A DNA stretch of 64,000 nt from Akanthomyces muscarius (Eukaryota > Ascomycota > Sordariomycetes > Hypocreales > Cordycipitaceae): the NCBI RefSeq assembly GCF_028009165.1, contig NC_079241.1:5766001-5830000 (forward strand). The letters run 5' to 3'. Both the position numbers and the translations under genes were made by a program. This document shows positions 34,863-43,943 of the stretch, one piece after another. The stretch's first letter is position 1, and each line of letters opens with the position of its first letter. The notes beneath the pieces were generated by a model, which saw only the letters and a list, made by a program, of their open reading frames with translations, had not been told where the DNA came from and searched no databases.

Positions 34863-35435
34863 TTATTGCGTCTTGTCTTGCTCAGACTGCGTCTTTTCCT
34901 CCTTGTCCCACTGAATCAATTGCTTAGACCAGCTATTTGGTTAATCGAAGTTAGCACGCTGTATTTCCTTTCAAACGCAGCACCTCGCTACCCCCAAACA
35001 CTTGCCCCTTCTCGTGTTCTGTCTTCGGGGTGATGAACGTACTTTCTGCTGGGATACCACTCGCCGGGTTGTGGCTTGTGTGCCCACTTCTCGCGATCGG
35101 CACCAAACTTCCAAGTAACGGCGACAATGCCAAAGATGACGGCGCCAGCAATCAAAGTGTTGCCCCTCCAGTTGGCAGGCTGAGCGTACCAACCACCAGC
35201 CGGCGACCAGACGTGCTTGGGGTAGCTGTGATTTCGTGCTTGGTTAGCTCCGTGCTCGACTTCTGATTTTCTCCGCCTTCGTTCAAGGTCGTCGTCGTCG
35301 AATGTGTTCGGTCGGGGGTCCAGAGGTAATGAGCATCGGTCGCGACAAACTTACGGAACCTTTCCACCGCCACCCTATCGCGTTGTTAGCAAAATTCGCA
35401 CCCCCGATGCCATCTGTGGATTGCCAACTCACCAT
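34863..35435 (-). CDS. Small mitochondrial inner-membrane protein, probable complex I accessory subunit
   Basis: Too fragmented for simple frame finding. Exons 35435-35433 (only the ATG), 35374-35355 (20 nt), 35225-35043 and 34932-34863, with gtgagt, gtaagt and gtacgt donors, give 91 residues. It starts MGGGGKVPYPKHVWSP, then AGGWYAQPANWRGNT, one membrane segment (LIAGAVIFGIVAVTWKF) and a charged tail ending KTQSEQDKTQ. The order 'PANW, single membrane span, charged tail' resembles the B15/NDUFB4-like accessory subunit of NADH dehydrogenase in fungi; I recall the conserved fungal opening but cannot prove the subunit name. It is head to head with the mitoribosomal gene MRPL3. Splice structure is well supported by frame continuity; the function is moderately sure. 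Confidence 0.75.
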
Positions 35436-35843
35436 TTTCAATCAATTGCCAATGGACGCTGCTTTGTGCTGGATATTCGTTTGCGCAATTGCGTCGTTTT
35501 GATGGGCTTGCTTTCGGTAGCCAATGGTGAGCGTGCCAATTCAACCAAGGTCGCTGTGGCGGGGCGCAGGTTAATCCGGCACCGAGCCTCCCGGGCCGCA
35601 AATTAGCACCTGCAAAGCCAGGCTACCCCCAAATCCCAAGCTCACACGACTCCAGCAGAAGTTTTTCCCGCGAACCCTTGTATAATTACCACGACACGAC
35701 ATACGCCGCCATTCCCTTTTTCTTTTCAAATTCAATCCACGCATCCACGCTCCTTCCGGCCAATCTCTGTGGTGTTTGAGCTTCGACAATTCTTTTCTTT
35801 AGCTCTTCGTTTGTTTTCTAATAGGGTTGCTGGGCTCGAGCAG
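35436..35843. promoter_or_regulatory. Bidirectional promoter of two mitochondrial genes
   Basis: About 408 bp separate the start codons of the complex I-like subunit (minus) and MRPL3 (plus). No other gene fits between them, so both promoters must lie here. No TATA element is obvious. Confidence 0.6.
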
Positions 35844-37007
35844 ATGAAGAGGTTACGGGTGTCACAATGGAACGGCCACATGCGCTTCGCTGCCCGGCAA
35901 GGAGTGGCCGCTGTGCCTAGGCGGCACGCTCTCTCGATATCCGCACGCTGCCAATCGACGACGACAGCGACGACCGACGCATCCACCCTCACCGACGATA
36001 TGGGCGCCTTTGCCCACCACACTCCTCTCCCCTCGCCGCCCCCTGCCCGAGCTCTCGAGTCGGCCAAGCTCGCGGCGCTGCACGCCCGCCTGGCGCTGCC
36101 CCAGTCGATCCCCTTACAAACGATAGCCCGCGCCCTCGTCACACCCACGGCGGACGGCAACCAAAACTTCAACAACGGCAGCCTCGCGGAGCTCGGCCGC
36201 TCCATTGTCAACTACCATGTCCTCGAGTACCTCGTCTGCAAGTGGCCGCGCCTGCCCATTGCCATACTCTACGAGGCCCTGCGCGCCTTTGCCGGCCGCG
36301 AGTCACTAGAGCAGGTCGCGCGCCGCTGGGGCGTCGATGCCGCCGCCGCCCCCGGCGACGAGGTCGACCCGGGCCTGCTGCAGTGGAAGCCGGACCCTGT
36401 CGTGGCGCCCAACTCGCGATGGGCCTACGTCCGCGCCGAGGCGGAGCGCGGCAACCACTATCGCCGCGGCATGAGCAGCCGCGTCGTCCTCGATGACGCC
36501 TTTGGCGACGCCTACCAAGCGGCCGGCGAGGGCGAGCCCGGCGTGGCTAAGATGCAGGCGGCCGCGTACACGTCGTTTGTCGAGGCTGTCGTCGGTGCAA
36601 TCTACGCACACTCGGGCGCCGATACGGCCAAGACGTTTGTCAAGTCACATATCCTGTCGCGCGACATTGACCTCGGCCGCATGTTTCAGTTCCAGCTGCC
36701 GACGCGCGAGCTGGCCATGCTGTGCGCCCGCGAGGGCTTCGAGGCGCCGCGCGCCCGCCTGGAGAGCGAGACGGGCCGCCGGTCACGCACGCCCGTCTTC
36801 ATCGTGGGCATCTACAGCGGCGACGAGAAGCTCGGTGAGGGCGCCGGCGCCAGCCTCGACGTCGCCCGCCGCGTGGCGTCGATGAACGCCCTCAAGGCGT
36901 GGTACATGTACAGCCCCGGCAACAAGGTCCGCGTACCGAGCGACATGACCCAGCCCGACGCCAAGCCCTGGAAGGCGCCGCACATTGATATCGGCGAGAT
37001 TATCTAA
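35844..37007 (+). CDS. mrpl3: Mitochondrial large ribosomal subunit protein MRPL3 (mL44)
   Basis: A single-exon protein of 387 residues. The basic N-terminus (MKRLRVSQWNGHMRFAARQ) is a mitochondrial targeting sequence. The frame is open 25 codons further upstream, but those residues spoil the presequence, so the inner Met is chosen. An RNase III-like domain (about 75-285) includes ELGRSIVNYHVLEYL, in which the catalytic Glu/Asp of true RNase III are replaced, as known for mL44. It is followed by a double-stranded-RNA-binding domain (about 295-370, GEGAGASLDVARRVASMNALKAW split over its helix). The protein is a structural part of the large mitoribosomal subunit. It lies head to head with another mitochondrial gene. 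Confidence 0.88.
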   Translation: MKRLRVSQWNGHMRFAARQGVAAVPRRHALSISARCQSTTTATTDASTLTDDMGAFAHHTPLPSPPPARALESAKLAALHARLALPQSIPLQTIARALVTPTADGNQNFNNGSLAELGRSIVNYHVLEYLVCKWPRLPIAILYEALRAFAGRESLEQVARRWGVDAAAAPGDEVDPGLLQWKPDPVVAPNSRWAYVRAEAERGNHYRRGMSSRVVLDDAFGDAYQAAGEGEPGVAKMQAAAYTSFVEAVVGAIYAHSGADTAKTFVKSHILSRDIDLGRMFQFQLPTRELAMLCAREGFEAPRARLESETGRRSRTPVFIVGIYSGDEKLGEGAGASLDVARRVASMNALKAWYMYSPGNKVRVPSDMTQPDAKPWKAPHIDIGEII

Positions 37008-37382
37008 TGGAAAGACTCCCAAAAACGTATTCATAAGAAGCGAGATCGGCTTGCATGGCGGAAAGAGGACGAGGAGACGGAGGGTATAACTCTTTTTGTA
37101 TGAACATGATGGTGTGCGAGTCATAGAAACTTTGAAAATGGCCGACACGGAACGTGGAGGTTCTTCTTGGGCTAAAAAGTAAACGCCCTCTTGTACAACC
37201 TTTTTATTATCTTAAATCTACATCTGTACAATACACATGGAATTTCCACACAAAGGGAATGCAAATAGTGCAGTCAAAAGTCCGCAACTCCCAGCAGAAC
37301 GCACGCCGTTACTTGCACTGCCCCCTTACTTTTTTCTAATCCTTGCCGCGGCTTCTAGCGTCTAGTACGAAACAAAATCAAA
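37008..37382. other. Convergent 3' regions of MRPL3 and plaA
   Basis: About 375 bp, AT-rich, with no coding frame; two facing 3' UTRs. Confidence 0.5.
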
Positions 37383-39767
37383 TCAAATCAAAGACACCGA
37401 GTTTGTCAACTTGCGCAGCCTCTGCTCCTCGGCCTCCTTTTCGTTATTTAGCCGCACCTGCTTCTTGCGCTCGTACACGGCCCGCACCGTCCTCTCAATC
37501 TGCGCCTTGCCCTCGTCGTAGTTGGCGCGCGCGAGGCGCACAACGTCCTCGATGTTCTCGGGGGTGTAGATGAAGTTCCACGTGCTCATAAAGTCGCTCT
37601 CGGCGGGAGACACGCCGGGCACCTTGTCGTTGGGCAGGAACGGCAGGTACACGACGGCGAGGCCGGCGTTGGGGTCCGTCAGCCGCCAGTGCTCGGCCTC
37701 GGAGATGGGCTGCGTGGCGGGGGAGTCCTCCTTGCTCGTGCGCTCCTCAGTGGTGCCGATCCAGACCGTGCAGTAGCCGAGGTCGCTGACCTTTTTGTCA
37801 TGGTGCTCCTGCTCCTTCTGGTCCGACTTGGCCTGCTCAATCTTGGCGTCGGCCTGCGCGGTGGAGTGAGCTTCTGCGGCCTTCATCTCGGCGACGGCCT
37901 TCTTCTCGTCTTGGGGCCAGCCGACGCCGACAGGCCAACCCTTGATGCCTCTTTGGCGCGCGTAACCGTCCGCGACAGCCAGCCAGTTATCCGTCTTGAT
38001 GTCAGCCGAGGCGTCAAAAGAGATGAGAATGTCAACGTCGCGGCCCGGGCGGAGTAGAGGGTAAATGGGCAGGTTGTTGGACATGCCCGCGTCCATGAGC
38101 TGGATATGCTCGTTTTCGTAAATGCTGGGCGTAGCTGTCTTGGCGAGCTTGCCGTACATTTGGTATGCGTAGTTGGGAATCGAGGCAGGGTCAATCGGAT
38201 GCACCTTGGCGAGAGTCTCGTCCTGTTCTGAGATCATCTGATCGATCGCGCCAAAGCCTGTTATGGTTTTGACGATAGGCTGAACTTCTTTGTAGTAGTG
38301 GCTCAGGGTAGCGCAAAAGGCGCTTCCAAAGATACCCATCAGCAGCGGTGCGCGAATCTCGGGAAGATGAAGGCCGTGTTCCAGGGGCACGTCCTTGCCA
38401 TCCTTGAACCGTCGCCCAAGAGCCCATGTGGGAATTCCGGCGCCAATCTCCTCGCAAAAGAACTCGTACGGGGTTATTTCGAACCATTGGAACCATGATT
38501 CCTTCTCGGCTTTCTCAAGTTCCTTTTTAGTGGTGCTCGAGCTCTTGGAAGGCTTGGTCTTATCCGCGCCTTCTTCTAAGCTAGGAATTTCGTGTCGAAC
38601 GGCGGTGTAGATGGGAAGTGGGCGGTCGCCATCTTTTAAAATTTCTCTTTGATTGGAGATCTTGAAGTCCCGGTCATCGACACCAAGCTCGCCCCTGGGC
38701 ACAAGGAATCTTGCGCCTAGAAGCAGACCGTAAATATCAACGAGACCAAAGTCGGCGTTCTCATCGCCGCGAATCTTTTCAATGACACCGCTCAGCAGAG
38801 GTCGGGAGGTTGGAAGGGAAGTAAACGCCTGCAAGGCAACAGGGGGATAGGCAATATGAGTAGAAGTGCGAGCCTTGAGATGCTCCAGAAGTGATGGGAT
38901 GCTCCCCTTGTTGAAGGACGTCAGGTAAAGAAGCTGAAGCCAGCAAGAGCCACTGACACCCGCAGTGTAAGTGGCACAGTCAAAGAGGCCATCCTCTGTG
39001 GCAGCGAGAAGCGAGCCGGTTCCAGCAATCAGAGCACGGAGACCACCGCCAGAGCCGCACATGGCAATGGTAGGGATATCATCAGGGTGAATGTCCTTTT
39101 CGTCAATATCAAGATATTTAGCAAGGGCCTTTCTTGTCTTCTTCTTGCGGCGAGCCAGGAACTCCTTCTCGTCGGGGCACAGATCATCTGAGACACGAAC
39201 CGCGGCTGTGTATTGAATTTCCGGGTGCACAGACGAGTCGTGCGCTTCTGCCCACAAGTCCTCCGCGAGAGACCCGGGCGCATCAGAGAGCTCATGCTGA
39301 AGCTTGCGAATGTAACCCGGCATCTGTCTCGACCATTCGGGCAGGATGAAGCCAACGATCTTTTCGGAAAACGCCGCCCATTCCTTGTCAGCCGCAGCAG
39401 AACGCTCCTCCAGGCCTCTGGTGAAGCTACTCCAGGCGGATTCCTCTGCTGGCTCCGTTGCGTCGTCGCTTTCTGGCTCGTCCTCCGATGTTCCCTCGTC
39501 TAGCTTTTGGCTGGCAGACGCGTCAACCAGATGGGCTTGGCCTTGGCTGCTCGACAGACGGCGAAAGTCTTGTGTGGGGTAGAGCATCCAGACCAAGAAG
39601 CCGCCTGCGAGAAGGGTCGTGGTGGCGGAAACGCGGCGCCGCTGCTTGGCGGCCGTGAAAAAGCCGCTGGCGAGTCTCGGCTTCAGAGGCGAGAAGCCAG
39701 CTCGGCCAACGGTTGGGCGAAGGCCCTTGGCGGCCAATCGGCCAAGAATCGGGCCTGGATGCTTCAT
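37383..39767 (-). CDS. plaA: Cytosolic phospholipase A2-like (PlaA), probably mitochondrial
   Basis: Releases fatty acids from glycerophospholipids. A single-exon protein of 794 residues. The N-terminal 46 residues are Arg/Lys-rich without acids, like a mitochondrial presequence, and are followed by a short hydrophobic segment (TTLLAGGFLVWMLY, about 50-63). The cPLA2/lysophospholipase domain starts near 225: CGSGGGLRALIAG is the oxyanion loop, GVSGSCW holds the nucleophile Ser near 272, and LMDAGMSNNLPIYP holds the catalytic Asp near 573. The catalytic halves are separated by a lysine/serine-rich insert. No C2 domain is present, unlike mammalian cPLA2-alpha. Aspergillus nidulans PlaA was reported to be mitochondrial, which agrees with this presequence. 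Family secure; location inferred. Confidence 0.92.
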   Translation of the reverse strand: MKHPGPILGRLAAKGLRPTVGRAGFSPLKPRLASGFFTAAKQRRRVSATTTLLAGGFLVWMLYPTQDFRRLSSSQGQAHLVDASASQKLDEGTSEDEPESDDATEPAEESAWSSFTRGLEERSAAADKEWAAFSEKIVGFILPEWSRQMPGYIRKLQHELSDAPGSLAEDLWAEAHDSSVHPEIQYTAAVRVSDDLCPDEKEFLARRKKKTRKALAKYLDIDEKDIHPDDIPTIAMCGSGGGLRALIAGTGSLLAATEDGLFDCATYTAGVSGSCWLQLLYLTSFNKGSIPSLLEHLKARTSTHIAYPPVALQAFTSLPTSRPLLSGVIEKIRGDENADFGLVDIYGLLLGARFLVPRGELGVDDRDFKISNQREILKDGDRPLPIYTAVRHEIPSLEEGADKTKPSKSSSTTKKELEKAEKESWFQWFEITPYEFFCEEIGAGIPTWALGRRFKDGKDVPLEHGLHLPEIRAPLLMGIFGSAFCATLSHYYKEVQPIVKTITGFGAIDQMISEQDETLAKVHPIDPASIPNYAYQMYGKLAKTATPSIYENEHIQLMDAGMSNNLPIYPLLRPGRDVDILISFDASADIKTDNWLAVADGYARQRGIKGWPVGVGWPQDEKKAVAEMKAAEAHSTAQADAKIEQAKSDQKEQEHHDKKVSDLGYCTVWIGTTEERTSKEDSPATQPISEAEHWRLTDPNAGLAVVYLPFLPNDKVPGVSPAESDFMSTWNFIYTPENIEDVVRLARANYDEGKAQIERTVRAVYERKKQVRLNNEKEAEEQRLRKLTNSVSLI

Positions 39768-40334
39768 GCTGGCGATTGAGATTGGTTGCGACGCCCTGAG
39801 GCGTACGTTTTTCTTGCCGCAGCTATGCTGTGGTGTTTACGTCGTAAGGAATTGGCGAATGGAGGAAAAAAACCTGCGACATGCAGTTTCGCGATGCGCT
39901 GATTTCGACGGCGGTCATCTACACGTAGGCTAGCCGCAAAAGGCATGGACCTCCTCGCCCCTCGGTAAGGTTAGGTTGAAGCTTTTGCTGTGCAGTTCGC
40001 CGCAGGTGCTTGAGCCTTGAGCCTTGAGCCTTGAGCCTTGAGCCTTGAGCCTTGAGCCTTGAGCCTCGAGCCTGTAGCAGTTTTCTATTACAGTGAATTA
40101 CGTCACTAAAACTCCACTGCAGCTGCATGTTCCAGGGGGCTCGATCGCCTAAAGTCCACTGTGGCGCTTTGACACATGCAAATCATTGTGAGGATCCAGG
40201 CACCAGGCAAAATCCAGCAAACACACATGTGTGTATTATATTTACCAACGGTTGTCAGACTGTGTAAACTCCGTTGCTGTTTTTATATGAGATCAACTCA
40301 GGCCCTCCAGTCGCTGCAGCACTCATCGCTATAT
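39768..40334. other. Intergenic between plaA and ERG6, with a minisatellite
   Basis: About 570 bp: plaA promoter and ERG6 3' end. A heptamer array occupies 40009-40071. No coding frame. Confidence 0.6.
40009..40071. repeat. Heptanucleotide minisatellite (CTTGAGC)n
   Basis: Eight perfect tandem CTTGAGC units followed by a one-mismatch unit (CTCGAGC) and a decayed one. It is read through by a repetitive minus-strand frame that is not a gene. Confidence 0.95.
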
Positions 40335-41598
40335 TTACTCTCCGCTGGCACTCACCGCTGCTTTGCGACCAACCATCAGGTACATTGGTGTGAATAGCTT
40401 CTCCCTGCCGCCCTTCACCAGCGCGTCGGCCGCTTGACCCAAGCTATCGGCCGTCTTCCTGGTTCCCGGCGGCGCGATGCGAAGCGTCTCCAAAAGTCCA
40501 AAAATGCTATGCGCCACAACACGGCCCCAGCGGTTCATGCGCATCACGGTCAAGGCATCCCAGATCGTTGTAGCGTAGCGCAAGTCGCTTCCAAGCGGCC
40601 AATACCAGGGTGGTGAAGCGCTGTTGACGTCTTCTGCCAGGTCTCGGCTGATCTGCAGCTCGAACCCTGCCGCCTCCATGGCCTTTTTGCCGTCGGAAAT
40701 CTTGAAGAGGTGCGCAATGCCGTCACCCTGCTCAATGTCCAGCCGAAGCTTGCGGTGCTCCATGTTGTCATTGTCGTAGACATCCGTCATGAGCCATTCG
40801 TACACACCAAAGACACCACCAGGCTTCAATACTCGGAAGATCTCAGTGTATACGTCCGCGAGAGATGGAGCGTGGCACGTGGCTTCGATGGAGTACACTG
40901 CATCAAACGAGTTGTCCAGGAACGGGAGGCTCTGCGTCAATCGGTCAATGAATGCAGTGCATTATTTCACGGCTTTCACATACCATGAAGTCGCCTTGCA
41001 CAAATTCCAAGTTATCGGCCATTTCGTGCCTCTGGGCATACATGGTAGCTCGGTCGACTTGGTACTGGTTGATGTTGATGCCGGTGACATGACAGCCAGT
41101 AAAGCTAGAGATCTGTCTAGCCGGGCCGCCAACACCGCAGCCCATGTCAAGAACCTTCATTCCACGCTTGATTCCAATTTGCGTCGCAATGAAGTGTTCG
41201 TGTCGAGCAATAGCCTGCTTGAATGGCTCGCCATATGTGAATCGACAAAAGTGAAAGGATCCGCCCCAAGCGTATTCATAAAAGTCGGTCGCGAGGTTGT
41301 AGTACCTTTATTACGTATCAGTTTTAATTGTGTAAACAGACTTGAAGAAAAACAATTACTGTCTTGTGATGCTGGCATAATCGTCTGTTCTAGACTGTCG
41401 AACTGCAGAGGTCTCGTCTTCAGCCGTCTTGTTGTCCCAGTGCTGAAAGTATTCATCAACTGCTGCAGCTCGTGCAGTCTTGTCTTTGCTCATCATGGCA
41501 CGTAGCCCACCCTGTCCTTTGCTCGAGTCTCCATGCAGGGCCTTGTCAAAGGCAGAATTCCTGGCATCGTCGACTCGTAACAAAGCTTGACTGCTCAT
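40335..41598 (-). CDS. erg6: Sterol 24-C-methyltransferase, ERG6 type
   Basis: Methylates C-24 of zymosterol or lanosterol with S-adenosylmethionine in ergosterol synthesis, at lipid droplets and ER. Exons 41598-41360, 41305-40984 and 40931-40335 give 385 residues, the normal length. Signatures: [19 protein letters not shown] (sterol-binding region I), [15 protein letters not shown] (SAM-binding), [10 protein letters not shown] (region III) and YEWLMTD (region IV); the C-terminus [17 protein letters not shown] is typical. Region I has Ala where the usual motif is YEYGWG, and the stretch around [15 protein letters not shown] differs from the common fungal form. Some Hypocreales carry two ERG6 genes, so this could be the diverged copy. 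Enzyme family certain; main enzyme versus paralogue unsettled. Confidence 0.88.
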
Positions 41599-42215
41599 TT
41601 TAGCCTGTATATTGGCGACGGAAAAAGATGGTATATAAAGGTGGGAGAAGAGAGAAGATGAGACTCTACATCTGGACTGGCAAGTGTCTTAGTTCGCAAC
41701 ACATTCTGCTCCTTTATATACGTTTGCATCTGTGCTCGTCTGCAGAGATACAGCATACGAATACGAACCGAGTTTGACCCGCCACTCTAAAGCAGAGATT
41801 AAGGCTGCTTGAGACGAGCAATGATTCTTGATTTCATTGGCTGCCGTGGACTTGTATTCGCCGCATGCCCCATCGATTATTGGTGCTTCCTGGCTGTGCT
41901 GCTGCAGCCACTGCATACGCGTAACAAGGAGCAAATCCTGAAGCGGACATTCAACCGCTCCATTGCAGATCATCTGCTTCGAGTTCGTATAAAGCGGCGG
42001 TGGCATCATTGATTAGGTACATTTTGGGCATCGGCCCTTTGCAGCCAAGACAGTAAGCTCCCGTTATTGTGATTGCGGGTATTCAAACCTCAAGCGACAG
42101 GTTGGAGTTGGTGGAAGCTTTGCCTGCCAAGTGGATGATCAAAAAAAGGCGCCGCTCTCTCGCGGAAGGAGGGACTTGTTGACTGTAAGTAATTGGTAGG
42201 AAGTTTAATGTTGGC

Positions 42216-42364
42216 TTTTTTCTTTCTTTCTTCATCATTCTCGCTCTCACCTTCACTCATCTTTTTTCATCTTTTCTCATCTTTTCCCATCTTATTTCTG
42301 CCCTTTTTTTCTCTCTTTTTTTCTTCGCCCTTTTTCTCCATCGTTATTCCTGTTTCTTTCCAGC
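42216..42364 (+). promoter_or_regulatory. Pyrimidine-rich promoter tract of the La gene
   Basis: About 150 bp of nearly pure C/T on the plus strand with imperfect CATCTTTT-type repeats. Such tracts are common before strongly expressed fungal genes. Assigned to La from position and strand. Confidence 0.4.
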
Positions 42365-42440
42365 ATTTAATGGCGACCAGTCTCTTTTAGCTGCTTGCTA
42401 GTCGCATTACAGCCAGCCAGGGTGGAGCAGTGCCTAGGCG

Positions 42441-42496
42441 GTGAGTACAATACGGATTTTATCTGGCAGAATAACCACTTTTCTTTCCTCGCGCAG
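42441..42496 (+). other. Possible 5' UTR intron of the La gene
   Basis: A GTGAGT donor and a GCGCAG acceptor 56 bp apart, after the pyrimidine tract and about 330 bp before the start codon. By-eye splice signals only. Confidence 0.35.
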
Positions 42497-42824
42497 ACCT
42501 TTGGACGAGTACATCTACATCTTCGATTGACGACTCTGGAACATTATTCGTGAGCTTGCGGACAGCGCGAAATCTTAGAGGTTAGTTTTGAGTTGATCCC
42601 TGAGTTTGGCAGCGCAGGCTGCCCACTCAAGGGCGCCTAGGGTGCTGGCAAGAATTTGACTGCCCCGCCAACTGAGGCGCAAATCTCGAACAATTACTCA
42701 CACCTGGGCAGACAGGAAAAGAGTCATCCTTTGAACGATTGACAAATAATTCGTTCGTCGCCATCAAATCTAAATTTGATCGCCAGTTATTTTCACAGCG
42801 TTCCTTCGCGATTCAACCGCCAAA

Positions 42825-43943
42825 ATGAGCGAGGCCGACATTGCGAACAAGGCCGCCGAGGCTGTCGAGGCTGTCGAGCAGCCTGCTGCTGCTGCTCCCG
42901 AAGCCGCTCCCGAAGCTGCTCCTGAAGCTACCACTGAAGCCGCCGAGACGACTGCCGCTGCTACCAACGGTCAAGACGATAAGAAGATCATCAAGACCAC
43001 GGCCAAGATTGACCACGACAACCGCCAGAAGAACAACAAGTTCGACCCCAGCACCCGCGAGGTATCGGACGACCCCGTCGCCATCCGCAAGCAGGTCGAG
43101 TTCTACTTTGGCGACTGGAACTTCCCTCAGGACAAATTCATGTGGGAGAGCTGCGGAGGCGCCGAGAACAAGCCCATCGCCGTCGAGAAGATTCACTCCT
43201 TCAAGCGCATGCGCACCTTCCAGCCTTACAGCGCCGTTGTCGCTGCACTGCGCGACAGCGAGTTCCTCGACGTCGAGGGCGACGAGGGCAAGGAGACGCT
43301 CAAGCGCAAGGTTCCCTATCAACCCATGGCCAACGCGCGCGCTAAGAACGAAGCCGCAACCATTTACGTCAAGGGCTTTGGCGACGAGACGCCCGAAACG
43401 CAGTTCGACCTGGAGAGCTTCTTTGCGCAGTATGGCGATGTCAAGGGCTTGAAGCTGCGCCGCACCCCCGAAGGCCTGTTCAAGGGCTCCGTCTTTGTCA
43501 CCTTTGTCAACGAGGAGGCCGCCAAGGACTTTGTTGGCAAGGAGCCCGCCCCCAAGTGGAAGGAACACGACCTGAAGATCATGACAAAGCAGGCATACTG
43601 CGAAGAGAAGAGCGATCTCATCCGTTCTGGCAAGCTGGAGCCCAGTAGCACGACCAGCAAGAAGTTTTTCGAGGGGCAAGAAGGCGGTGGTCGCCGCAAC
43701 GGTGGCGGCCCGCGCGACCAGGACGACTGGAAAAAGCGCAGGGAGCACGACCAGAAGAACGGTTTCCGTGGTGGACGCGGCGGCCGTGGTGGCCGTGGTG
43801 GTCGCGGCGGTCGCGGCCGTGGTGGTGGCTTCCGCGGTGGTCGTCGCGATAACGAAGATCGCGGCAACAAGCGTTCGCGCGAGGACGACAACGGTGGCGA
43901 GGAGCGCTCCGCCAAGAAGGTCGATACCAAGGACGAGGCGTAA
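42825..43943 (+). CDS. La-type RNA-binding protein
   Basis: Binds the 3' oligo-U of new RNA polymerase III transcripts and protects pre-tRNAs in the nucleus. A single-exon protein of 372 residues. An Ala/Glu/Pro-rich N-terminus (about 1-50) precedes the La motif (about 75-165: QVEFYFGDWNFPQDKFM, then FKRMRTFQ and YSAVVAALRDSEFL). An RRM follows at about 182-265 (ATIYVKGFGDE; GLFKGSVFVTF). The C-terminal tail has an RGG box with repeated GGRGGRG (about 308-345) and ends in a basic/acidic stretch with KRSRED that could be a nuclear signal. The family of Lhp1/La is clear. The long RGG box is absent from yeast Lhp1 as I recall. Confidence 0.92.
   Translation: MSEADIANKAAEAVEAVEQPAAAAPEAAPEAAPEATTEAAETTAAATNGQDDKKIIKTTAKIDHDNRQKNNKFDPSTREVSDDPVAIRKQVEFYFGDWNFPQDKFMWESCGGAENKPIAVEKIHSFKRMRTFQPYSAVVAALRDSEFLDVEGDEGKETLKRKVPYQPMANARAKNEAATIYVKGFGDETPETQFDLESFFAQYGDVKGLKLRRTPEGLFKGSVFVTFVNEEAAKDFVGKEPAPKWKEHDLKIMTKQAYCEEKSDLIRSGKLEPSSTTSKKFFEGQEGGGRRNGGGPRDQDDWKKRREHDQKNGFRGGRGGRGGRGGRGGRGRGGGFRGGRRDNEDRGNKRSREDDNGGEERSAKKVDTKDEA

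Larger units (their letters stand above)
41599..42824. other. Divergent promoters of ERG6 and La
   Basis: About 1.2 kb. A pyrimidine-rich tract (42216-42364) and a possible 5' UTR intron (42441-42496) belong to the La gene. No protein gene seen. Confidence 0.5.

Noticed and set aside
40009..40071. CRISPR-like array
   Set aside because: Units of seven bases in direct tandem without spacers; a minisatellite in a eukaryote.
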